From Colius striatus (taxonomy: Eukaryota > Chordata > Aves > Coliiformes > Coliidae), in NCBI RefSeq assembly GCF_028858725.1, contig NC_084771.1, positions 2,508,915 through 2,572,914 of the forward strand: 64,000 nt of DNA, read 5' to 3'. Under the pieces are notes generated by a model that saw nothing but the letters and a program-made list of their open reading frames with translations, made no database searches and had not been told where the DNA came from. Every line of letters starts with the position of its first letter. The first letter of the stretch is position 1. Of this stretch, positions 35,300-45,696 are shown piece after piece. Position numbers and translations under genes: made by a program.

Positions 35300-36430
35300 A
35301 GGCAGGTCCCACCGAGAACAGGTCACACAGGAACGTGTCCAGGAGAGTCTTGAAGAGCTCCAGAGCAGGAGCCTCCACACCCTCCCTGGGCAGCCTGGGC
35401 CAGGGCTCCCTCACTCAAACACTCAAACAGTTTTCCCTTGTGTTTCAATGGAACTGTTTGTGTTGCAGCTTCATCCCATCACCCCTTGTCCTGCCACTGG
35501 ATACAACAGAGAGAAAGTGCTGCCCCAAGCTCCTGACACCCACCAGTGAGAGATTTGGAGCTATGAATGAGCTGCCCCCTCAGTCTCCTCTTCTCCAGCC
35601 TGAACAGCCCCAGGGCCCGCAGCCTTTCCTCACAAGGAAGATGCTCCAGTCCCCTGAGCATCTGGGTGGCCCTGCACTGGCCTCTCTGCAGCAGTTCCCT
35701 GTCCCTCTGCAGCTGGGGAGCCCACAACTGGGCACAGGACTCCAGCTGAGGCCTCAGCACATGTGGCAGAGCAGAGGGGGAGCAGAAGCTCCCTGGCCCT
35801 GCTGCCCACACTCTGCTGGATGCCCCCAGGCTGCCATTGGCTTCTTGCCCACGAGGCCACGTTGCTGCTCATGGGCAGTTTCTTATCACCCAGCACTCCC
35901 AGGTCTGTCTCCTGGAGCTGCTCTCCAGCAGGTCACTCCCAGCCTGGCCTGGTGCAGGGGGTTGTTCCTCCCCAGCTGCAGGACTCTGCCCCTGCCCTTG
36001 ATGACCTTCACCAGGTTCCTCTGTGCCCAACTCGCAGCCTGTCCAGCTCTCACTGCCTGGCAGCTCAGCCTCTGGGGAATCAGCCAGTGCTCCCAGTTTG
36101 GTACCAGCAGGGAACTCACTGAGGGTCCCTCTGTCCCCTCATCCAGGTGCTTGATGAAGATGTTGAACCAGACTGGCCCCAGAACCCATCCCTGTGGAAC
36201 TCCACTGGCCACAGGCCTCCAACCTGACTCTGTGCCATTGATCAGCACCCTCTGGGCTCTGTCATTCAGCCAGTTCTCCATCCACCTCACCTCCACTCAT
36301 CCAGCCCACACTGCCTGAGCTTTCTGATGAGGGTGTTGTGGGAGACAATGTCCAGAGCCTTGCTGAACTCAAGGCAGATGACATCTGCTGCTCCCCTTAA
36401 ACTAACCAGCCGATTATGTCCTGGTAGAAG
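35300..36430 (-). mobile_element. CR1 LINE 3' fragments upstream of B2
   Basis: Minus-strand CR1: 35320-35870 is the 3' region and 35886-36296 includes ORF2 C-terminal sequence (GVPQGWVLGPVWFNIFIKHL). This copy extends further into ORF2 than the matching element beside B1, so the two flanks differ here. Confidence 0.85.
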
Positions 36431-36442
36431 GCACCAGGTTGG

Positions 36443-37100
36443 TCACACAGGATTTCCCCTTGGTGATCGATGTTGACTCCCCCTGGCAACCATTTGATCC
36501 TTCATATGTTTAGTGGTGACATTCAGGATGAGTTGTTGCATCACCTTTCCAGGGATGGAGGTCAGGCTGACCAGCCTGTGGTTTCCTGGCTCATCCTTCC
36601 TGCCCTTGTTGCAGCCTGCAGTGACATTGGCCTGTCTCCAGCCCTCAGGCACCTCGCCTGTGCTCCATGATTGATCAAAAATGATGGAGAGAGGCTCAGC
36701 AATCACATCAGCTGCTCCCTCAGCACTCTCGGATGCATCCCGTCAGGACCCATTGACTTATGAGCCTCAAGCTTGGCCAGCAAATCTTTAACTTCTTCCT
36801 CTTCCACCCAGGCCAAGTGCTCTGCTGTCCAGGCCATCCTACTGTCCTTGCTGGACTGGGCTTCCCGAGGGCTGGCCTTGTCTGTACAGACTGTAGCAAA
36901 GAAGGCATTCAGTAGTTCGGCCTCTGCATCCCCTGTCACCAGGGCACCCTCTGTGTTCAGCAGTGGGCCCACGGCGCCCCTCATCTTCCTTTTGCTGTTG
37001 ATGTCATGACAAACACCTTCTTGCTTTGCTTTACTTTCTTGGCCAGGTTGAATTCTAGAAGGGCTTTGGCCTTCTTGGTGGCACCCCTGCATGCTCTGGC
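36443..37100 (-). mobile_element. CR1 LINE reverse-transcriptase fragment (minus)
   Basis: Mirror copy of 27960-28560, with the same frame break between the two reverse-transcriptase pieces. It lies upstream of A3. Confidence 0.9.
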
Positions 37101-37427
37101 AATGTTGTGTACTCTTCCCAAGAAGCCAGGCCCCGTTTCCACCTCTCAGAGATGGCTGCTTTTGGCCTGAGCTGTCCCAGCAGATCCTTGCTCACCCATG
37201 GAGGCCTCCAGCCTCCGTTCCTACATGTGGGGACACACTGATCCTGGGCTTGGAGGAAGTGGTGCTTGAAGCATAGAATTCAACTATTTCATGGCCAAAG
37301 CCTCTCATTGTCCCTCCTAGGACTCGTTTTGAGGGTGCAAAACCTTAGGTTTCAGGACCATCACTTCCAGACACAAACCCTAATTTCAGAGTTCACAGCC
37401 TCAAGTTTAATTCCAAAGCCAGGTGCC

Positions 37428-37615
37428 CCCCATGATGCCATCCCCCTTGCCCTTTCCTGTGCCCCCCATGATGCCATCCCCCCTTCCTGTGCCCCCCATG
37501 ATTCCATCCCCCTTCCCATGCCCCCGATGATGCCATCCCCCCTTCCCATGCCCCCCATGATTCCATCCCCCCTTCCCGTGCCCCCATGATGCCATCCCCC
37601 CTTCCCGTGCCCCAC
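37428..37615. repeat. Upstream minisatellite of A3
   Basis: About seven copies of the 29-31 bp unit in inverted orientation relative to A1 and A2. Confidence 0.9.
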
Positions 37616-37646
37616 ACTGGGCGGCAGCTCAGAACGGGGCCCTTTG

Positions 37647-37654
37647 TGACGTCA
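37647..37654. promoter_or_regulatory. CRE palindrome TGACGTCA upstream of A3
   Basis: Centred about 65 bp before the ATG at 37716. Flanking bases are also conserved in all A copies. Confidence 0.6.
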
Positions 37655-37715
37655 CCCCCAGCGCAGGGCCTTTGGCAGCAGCCGCCTGCCCCAGCCAGTG
37701 TCTGTTGAGACAGCC

Positions 37716-40700
37716 ATGGGGCAAGTCAGGAGCAGGGAGCTGAGGAGCGCCCTGAGCCACCGCAGCTTCTCTTTGACACAGTCCCTGACAAGCTCCGAGA
37801 GACGAGGCGCCTTGCAAAGGCTTCGCCATTCCCGCCCTGACCGCATTCGTGTGCCCTCCCCGAGCGTGCCGACAGTCGCCAGCTCCTCGAAGGGAGCTGG
37901 GAAGGAGGATGGGGCTCCCGGCGCTACGAAAAAGAAACTCAAGCACAGGGTGACATGGGACGAAACCCTGGTGTATGCGATGGGTTCTGACTCATCGGAA
38001 GATGGTGAGTGAGGGGCTCCAGCATCGCAAGGTTGTTGTGGATTGAGACAAGGGCAGGGAGGGCTCGCTGTCAGTTAGGGTTAAAGGGTAAGACAGACTC
38101 CAGCACTCGACTGAGAGAGGAAAGCAGGAAAGTTTATCCTACAAGAAACAGAATGGAATTAAAGCAAAAAGGGAGTAGGATGATGAGAAAATCACAACCA
38201 GCACTTTAAGATCTCCCTCCCCCATCCCTCCTTTCTTCCTGGGCCCAGCTCACTGCTCCCCATATCTCTACCTCCTCCCCCCTCAGCAGCTCAGGGAGGC
38301 AGGGACTGGGGGATGTGGTCAGTCTCTCACAGATGGGCTCTGCCACTTCTCTCTGCTCAGATGAGGACAACTCCTGGCATCCTTCCCCTGCTCCAACACG
38401 GGGTTCCTCCCCCGGGACACAGTCCTGAACCAACTTCTCTGGTGGGGGTTGTTCCCAGCAGCTGCGGCTTCCGCCCATACAGGGTCCCTCACACGGGGGA
38501 CAGTCCTTGGGGAATATCTCAGGCGTGGATTCTTCACCACGGTTGCAGTTTCTGCAGTTGCAGGGTCCCTCTCTCGGGATAAGGCCTCTTCTGGGCATAA
38601 GCTGAATGAGCTGCTTTGTCGTGGGTTCCTCCCCACAGTTAGAGCTGTGGATATTGGGTCCCTTCCTTGGGACACGGCCTCCTCCTCTCTTTCATCACTG
38701 ACCTTGGAGTCCGCGTGGTTGTTTCTCTCGCTGTTCCCACTCCTTGCACCACCACCAGCCCGAAAAGAAAAGGCAGAGAAGGAAGAAGATGGAGGAAGAT
38801 GGAGGAAGAAACCTCCTCTTCCGGCTTCTTCTTCAAAAGTGATGGTGGAGGTGGCTCATTGGCTCAGCCCCGGCAGTGGGTCTGGCTCAGAGCTGGGGAG
38901 AGTTGCGAGCAACTTCTCACAGGAGCCATCTTTACAGCCCCTTCCCCCTTACGAGAAGAAGCTATCATGCCAAACCACGACACCCGGGGAGGCTGTGCCC
39001 AGGAAGGGGGCATGGGGACAAAGGGCAGAGCTCCTTCCTCTGCCCACTCCTGCCCGCAGCTCTGCTCTACAGCCCTCCCTGCTCTTCCTCCTCTGCTAGG
39101 TTCTGTAGTGCGTTGGCGGAAGAGAAGGTCCGTCTTGGTGGCCATCGAAGCCATGCAGGACACCAGCAGGAAAGACAAGCAGTGGGCCAGGAGGGTGCTG
39201 AACGAGGCCATGAGCGAGCCTGACCCCTGGATGGGCGATGTAAGTAGCCTCTGGCTGAGCTGCCCTGCCCTCGAGGCCTTTGCTCCTGCTTTTGCCTTGC
39301 CTTGCCTTGCCTCTCCGAGAGGGGTGGGAAGGGGCAGCTGAGGAAAGGGCCGCGCTCCAGACAGTCCGTGTCCCCTCCAGGTGTCAGACGTCGTCAGCTC
39401 CATCCACAAGAGCTTGGAGAACACCAGCAAACTGGCAGCCCGGCGGAGCCTGATGGGCCTGATTGTCCCGCTGGCCCACAGCAACCCCATGGCGCTGGTT
39501 GACAGCATGTCCAGCCAAATCCCACTGTCTGACAGGTATCAGCCCCCCCAGCCCCGAGGAGCAGGGCCCACCGCCCCTGCACACTTGCCAGCCACCACGC
39601 TCCTCCCTGCCCCACGGGGAACCCCCTCCCCTCAGCCTTCTCCTGCTTGCCCACGGGCCAGGGGCCTTGGGCAGGGCCAGGGCTGCGTGACAGCCCCGCT
39701 GACCAAATGCTCTGGACTTGGCAGCGCCGGCCTGGCCATGTGGGAGACGCTGCTGCTCCAGGACGTGGCACTGCCGGACTTCTTCCACAAGCTGCTGGAT
39801 GTCGCTGACGATTGGAACCGGCAGCTGGGCCCTGAGGAGCAGCAGACCAAGGACGTGAAGCAGATGGTAAGGAACCAGCCCTGGCTGAGGACAAGAGGCT
39901 GCTGATGGTCAGAGGGCAGGAGGAGTGGGCAAAGCTGCCGTGCGGTCCTGCGCGGGCAGGGCTGCCCCGGGACCCTGCTCCGAGCTGCCCGTGGGAAGCA
40001 GGAGCCCCACAGGCTCTGCCCCTCTCTCACCACTTTGTCTCTTTGTCTCAGGTGCAAGAGTTCGACGCTGAAGGGAAGAGCACTGACCTCCTGCAGCTGC
40101 TCCAGAAGTACCTGAGGAGCCCAGAGATGAGGGAGAACCGCGTGTTGGTGCTCGCGGGTCTCCGCGCCCTCTCACGGAGACATCAGACGGTGAGCGAGGT
40201 GTCGAGTGGAGCCACGTTGGCCCACACGGAGGTTTAGCCCTGGCTGGGGGTCAGGAGGCGGGGGGACGGCTCCAAGCGCCCTTCCTGCCGTGGACGGGGC
40301 TGGTGGGTGCCTGGGGAGCTTTCCAGGGTCAGGGTTCCCCAGCCATCTGCCCCGCTGGGGTGGTTGGACAAAGCAGCGGCTGAGCAGCGCACAGGGAGTC
40401 TCTGCTGCCCTCCCCTGGCCCTGCTCCTCTGCCTGCCACGGCCACCACCAGCCAGGAGCCCGCTGCAGCGACTCCTGTGCCGGGAGCCGGGGGGAGCCTG
40501 GTGCTCAGCGGCCAGAGCACGTTGGCCAGGGTGGGTGGTCTTTGCCCCGCCTCACAGGAAATCTCTGCTTCACCCAGGCAAAAGAAATGGTGTTCCTGCT
40601 GCCAGATATTGCAGAGACGCTGCAGGATGCCAACATGGAGGTGAGGGCTCGGGCCCTGGCTGTCCTGCAGAACGTGATGTTTCACCTGGAGGGACAGCTC

Positions 40701-42657
40701 GCCAGCTGCATCGCCGTCCAGCTCTTGGAGCCGCTGCTGCCGCTCTTTGACGACGTAAGGCCTCTGTGGGAGCTGAGCCCAGAGCATCTCCCCTCCCATC
40801 GGCCTCCCTCGTGCTTCTGCTCATCCTGCCCTGCCCTCCTCTCTGCCAGGAGTGCCTCCAGCTGCGGCAGCTCTCCATCAGCTTCTTCCAAGAGCTGGTG
40901 GGGACTGTGGAGCGCCAGGACATGAAGAAGATGAAGAGCCATTTGAGGAGGGCGCTGGTCCCGCTCTACTTCCGCAGCAGCGACCATTGTGAGAGCGTGG
41001 CCGAGGTACAGATTGCAAAGCGGGCCGGCGATGCGGGGAAGGGGGAGAAGAGACCCCGGGGGTGGCCGAGGCTCATGGGTGGGGGCTGCTGGCAGCTGGC
41101 ACGGACGTTGCCCACCCTGCCTGCCCTGGCGCAGCAGCTCTCAGCAGCCACTGCCCGTGGCCACCCGGGGCCTGAATGCACCCCATGGGCTTTCCTGATT
41201 TCCCCAGGGGTGCGGCCGGTGGGGTCCATCTGCCCAGAGCAGCCCAGGCCTTTAGTGGCCTAAAGGCCCCTGGACGTGCCCCTGGCAGGTGCCGCTGGCT
41301 CCGGCCCGCCCCAGTGTCTCTGGGACGGCCCCTCAGCTCTCCGGGATCTCGCTGCTGCTGGCCGGCAGCACCAGGCAGCTGCGGTGCTGGCTGCCCCATG
41401 TCCCTGCCCCGGGCACTGCCCCCCGCTCGGGCTCTGCCTCTCCCCATACGGGGCTGGGAACAGCAGGCCGCCTGGCCAAGAGGAGCGGGACGCCGGCTCT
41501 CCTTCCCCAAGCCGTGATGCCAGTTCCCATCCTCTGCTGCTCTGCAGGTGGCTCAGCACACCCTCCTGGCTGTGATGGACGTCCTGCGGTGCAAAAAGCC
41601 CACGCGCTTCATCGGCTCCGAGGACTCGTGGAGGATCCCAGAGTGCCTGGTGAGGACAAAGGCCCGGGCCCGCAGCCTGGAGCCCTCCAGCACAGAGGCC
41701 CCAGGGGCTCTTCTCCAGCCACGCTCCCCTCCCCACCCCGCAGGCCGCTGGAGGAGACCCCAGTCCTTTTGGCAGCCCGGACAGATGGGCAGAGGGGTCT
41801 TGGCACCCCAGAGCCGCCTCTGCCTGCGGCTCCGTACCTCGGCCCCACAGGCCTCTGCTGGGGAGATGGCCGTGCCCGGGCTGGGAAGGGGATCAGCGGG
41901 AGAAGGGACTGCTCTGGCCGGCAGTGGAGGGTCCATCCCAGCCTCTTACTCTCTCCAGGTGAGGAAGGACAGGCGAAGAGCTGACATGTACCTGCAGCAG
42001 AGCCTGCGGTACCTCCAGGACTCGCAGGGCAGCGTGCGAGCGGCGGCCATCAGGTTTGTGGGTGAGTTGCAGCCCCCAGAGCCCCTCTCCTGGCAGCCCG
42101 GCCCCGCTGCTGCCGGCAGCGAGGGGCAGCTGGGGACGTGCTGGGCGGCAGCAGCTCTGACGGGGCTCTCTGCTCAGGGGTTGCTGCGCGATTCTCCAGG
42201 GACAGGAGCGAGGAGAGGCTGAGAGAGATCCACTGCGGTGAGTACGGCTGGGGCTGGGACGGCCCTTCCTTGCTCTGCCCCAGGGAAACGCTGGCAGGGC
42301 AGAGGAGAGGCTTGGGAGCTCTGAGGCCTTCCTGAGCAGCAGCTCCCAGCACATGCCCTGGTGCCACGTGCTCCTGCTGCCAGGGCGAGAGCCGCGTGGG
42401 GCCGGCAGGGTCTGGAGGGGCTGCCCGGGGCGGCCATACACAAGCCACGGGGGTTCATCCCGGCCCTTTCTCCTTCTGCCACAGCCCTCCAGGCCCTGCA
42501 GACAGACCCCGAGCCCTCCATCTGCTGCCTGGCCACTCAGACCCGCTGGATCCTGCCGTCTGCAAGGCAGCAGCGCTCGCTGCGGAGCTTGTGTGCCAAG
42601 TGCTGCTGGTGCTTCCAAGCCAAGCGCCGGTACGTCTCTGCTGGGGAAAGTGACTGA
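37716..42657 (+). CDS. MROH-like gene A3 (complete, 11 exons)
   Basis: Best reference copy of type A: 544 aa from exons 37716-38004, 39100-39239, 39381-39535, 39725-39866, 40052-40189, 40578-40754, 40850-41005, 41548-41649, 41959-42061, 42178-42237 and 42485-42657. The sum is a multiple of three and every junction is GT-AG. Residues 1-96 are a basic, then acidic, low-complexity leader that starts MGQVRS, fitting the MGxxxS N-myristoylation pattern. Residues 97-544 are amphipathic HEAT-like helices. A cysteine cluster (KCCWCF) sits near the C-terminus. Intron 1 (about 1.1 kb) is mostly LTR. It is arranged as an inverted partner of A2. Function is inferred only at family level (alpha-solenoid scaffold). 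Confidence 0.82.
38030..38982 (-). mobile_element. LTR in intron 1 of A3 (longer, one edge deleted)
   Basis: Its TGTCGTGGTTTGGC start (minus strand, 38982) sits at the same CCCGGGG target as the A2 solo LTR. It contains about 500 bp of additional internal sequence (38130-38640) with three loose repeats of the form GGGTCCCT or GGTTCCTC. The opposite end is deleted to within about 25 bp of exon 1. Confidence 0.75.
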
Positions 42658-42668
42658 GTTTGATGTTT

Positions 42669-43306
42669 TGTGGTCAGGGTTTGACATGACAGCCGTTTCT
42701 GGGAAGGGGGAAGGGGCTGTAAAGATGGCTCCTGTAAGAAGTCGCTGGAAACCCTGCCCAGCTCTGAGCCAGCCCCACTGCTGGGGCTGAGCCAATGAGC
42801 CGCCTCCACCATCACTTTTGGAGAAGCTGGAAAATGACGGTTCTTCCTGTTTCTTCCTCCTCCTGTCCCTCCTTCTTCTCTGTCTGCTGGCGATGCAAGG
42901 AGTGGGAAGAGTGAGAGAAACAACCACGCGGACTCCAAGGTCAGTGAGGAAAGAGAGGAGGTGTGAAGAATCCACGCCAGAGATGTTCCCCAAGGACTGT
43001 GTCCCGTGGTTGTCATTTTCTCATCATCCTGCTCCCTTTTTGCTTTTGTTCCGTTCTGTTTCATGTTGGTAGCAGAATAAACTTTCCTCCTTTCCTCTCT
43101 CAGTCGAGCACTGGAGCCTGTTTTGCCGGGAACCGTAACGGGCAGCCAGCCCTCCCTGCCCTTGTCTCCATCCACAACAACCTTGCTTCTCTTCCTCCTC
43201 CCTTTTCTCTGGGGCCTCTGCCATCCTGACGAGGGTGGGGGTGGATGGGGGCACCGACCGAGAGGCTGTCGTGGTGCCTCTGTGCTGGCTGGGCCAAACC
43301 ACGACA
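42669..43306 (+). mobile_element. Solo LTR abutting the A3 stop codon
   Basis: Mirror of 22062-22699. Starts about 12 bp after TGA, ends CCACGACA, and carries AATAAA at 43076. Confidence 0.75.
43076..43081 (+). terminator. LTR-derived poly(A) signal for A3
   Basis: AATAAA in gene orientation, 419 bp after the stop, inside the LTR. Confidence 0.5.
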
Positions 43307-43789
43307 CCTATGTACTTTGTATTAAAAACCCCAACCAAGTGCTTCCCGCCTTTGTGTGGAGGACAAGAGCTCTGCTGAAGCCTTTGCAGGACTGGCAGCA
43401 TCCCTGAGCCCCACAGGAGAACACATGCAAGAGATTCTTGGGCCCTGTAGAACATCTCCATGCCCACAAGTGCCCTCAAACGTGATTTGTGACTTCCCAG
43501 ATGCAGCCCAGCTGGTTGTTGCTTGAACAGACAGGAGAACCTGTCCCCTGACACCACTTCCAGACCCTTAGACCAGCCACTTCCAGCCCTGGCCCCCGAG
43601 CACAGGCCAGCTGAGAACTGCTCTTTGAGATGTGACCAGCTTCAGCCTCCTTCAGGGCTCAGTGCCTGTACCAGCGGGATGCTCAGCCCTGCCTGCTCCC
43701 TCTCCCAGTGCAGGCCCTGGCAGAGCCCACAGCAGGGCTGCCTGCAGTCACTCACATGGGGCCTGGGCACGGCAGGGAGCTCTTGGGCT

Positions 43790-44940
43790 CAAAAAACTGT
43801 CCTTCAGAAGCTCCCAGCTCTGCTCACCTCCTTTGTCCCTCAGGGCAGTTTCCCAGGGGATCTCATCCACTCTCTTAAAGTTCAGGGTCCTGACTCTACC
43901 TGGCAAATTTACCGAGGGAGCATCAATCCCCTCATCCAGATCATTGAGAAGGGTGTTAAACAGAACAGGGCCCAGCACTGAGCCCTGGGGAACACACTGG
44001 TGACCAGCCAACAACTGGGTTTTGGAGGAGAGGAGCCTGAGGGGTGAGCTCAGGAATGGTTACAGATGCATCAAGGGTGGGTGTGAGGAGGCTGGAGCCA
44101 GGCTGTGCTCAGGGATGGCCAGTGACAGGACAAGGGGCAACAAGCTGGAACTGAAGAGCTTCCAAAGAGACACAAGGACAAAGTTGTTCCCTGTTGAGGT
44201 GAGGGAGCACTGGCAGGGGCTGCCCAGATGGGCTGTGGAGGCTCCTTCTCTGGAGACATTCCAACCCAGCTGGAGGAGTTCCTGAGTGCCCTGCTCTAGG
44301 TGGTGCTGCCCTGGCAGGGGGGTTGCACTGGCTGAGCTCTGCAGGTTTATTAAGGCCAAGAGCCAAAAACTTTGCGGCACGTGAGCAGCAACGTGGCCTC
44401 GTGGGCAAGAAGCTAATGGCAGCCTGGGGGCATCCAGCAGAGTGTGGGCAGCAGGGCCAAGGGGCTTCTGCTCCCCCTCTGCTCTGCCACATGTGCTGAG
44501 GGCTCAGCTGGAGTCCTGTGCCCAGTTGTGGGCTCCCCAGCTGCAGAGGGACAGGGAACTGCTGCAGAGAGGCCAGTGCAGGGCCACCCAGATGCTCAGG
44601 GGACTGGAGCATCTTCCTTGTGAGGAAAGGCTGCGGGCCCTGGGGCTGTTCAGGCTGGAGAAGAGGAGACTGAGGGGGCAGCTCATTCATAGCTCCAAAT
44701 CTCTCACTGGTGGGTGTCAGGAGCTTGGGGCAGCACTTTCTCTCTGTTGTATCCAGTGGCAGGACAAGGGGTGATGGGATGAAGCTGCAACACAAACAGT
44801 TCCATTGAAACACAAGGAGAAACTGTTGGAGTGTTTGAGTGAGGGAGCCCTGGCCCAGGCTGCCCAGGGAGGGTGTGGAGGCTCCTGCTCTGGAGCTCTT
44901 CAAGACTCTCCTGGACACGTTCCTGTGTGACCTGTTCTCG
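43790..44940. mobile_element. CR1 cluster between A3 and B3
   Basis: 43790-44010 is a minus-strand reverse-transcriptase fragment. 44010-44340 and 44385-44940 are plus-strand 3' fragments. Mirror image of 20430-21620. Confidence 0.85.
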
Positions 44941-45195
44941 GTGGGACCTGCCTGACTCTTTACAACCTGTGTGCAGTTCACCCCCAAGGAAATCTCACTT
45001 TCCTTGCTGATGTGGATTGAAGAGGAGGCAAAAGCTGGCAGTAGCTTTTTTCAGACAGGCCATCACAAGATCAGTTTTGTTCTCAGCTCCAGCACAAAGC
45101 TCTTGCCTCATGTGTCACTGAGAACTGAGACAATGAGATGATTCTTTTCCCCTTGTGGATATCATTTTCTGCCAAATGTTTTCTCCAGTTCAAAC

Positions 45196-45640
45196 CCAAC
45201 TCTAAAGCTCGTGGTGAAAAGGAGACAATGGTGATGGAAAACGTCCGAGGGAAGAAGCAGCCCCCGACCTCTGAGAGGAAAAGGAGATACTGGAGAGTGA
45301 GAGATGCAAAGCAAGGAATAGCAAAGTGTGCTGATAAAGTCAGCCAGCTCTCTCGGGAAAAGGAACGCTGCAGCAGCTCTACGAAACAGAGGTACTTGTG
45401 AAACAAAGGTGCTCTGCTGTGTGACCTGAGCGAAGGATGGAAAGCAGCATCAGAAGAACCGCACTGCTGGTTTGCTGCCGGGCTCAGTGGCAGAGGCCTG
45501 TTTTCACTTGAGGCTGCTGCAGAGCTGTGACAGCCCCTCTTCTCCAAGGGAAGGGGAGGAAGCTACTGAGTTCTCACTGTCATCTTTTGGAAGTTCCTTT
45601 TCATATTTCCCTGGCAATAGCAAATGATGGGAAACAACAG
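45196..45640. other. Unique patch upstream of B3
   Basis: Replaces the roughly 360 bp found at the equivalent place upstream of B1 and B2 (19800-20160). It is lower in GC than the genes. A lysine/arginine-rich open frame at 45225-45401 (start MVMENVRGKK) resembles nothing I recognise and has no support as a gene. Confidence 0.5.
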
Positions 45641-45696
45641 GGGCTTTTTCTGCCAAAACTGAAGAGACTGCTTGTTGCAGACGCCTGGATTGTGAG

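Larger units (their letters stand above)
36500..45195. repeat. Right arm of large inverted repeat
   Basis: Reverse complement of about 20165-28560. Carries A3 and its flanks. Similarity ends abruptly near 45195, where a 0.44-kb patch not found in the left arm begins. Confidence 0.8.

Noticed and set aside
37698-37715. Upstream GTG start adding six residues to type A
   Set aside because: Eukaryotic initiation is far better served by the ATG in CAGCCATGG six codons later, conserved in all copies.
41893-42993. 366-codon open frame antisense to A3 exons 8-11 and the LTR (also at A2 and A4)
   Set aside because: It crosses exons, introns and LTR without matching any family. High GC with few stops explains it, and copies agree only because the DNA is duplicated.
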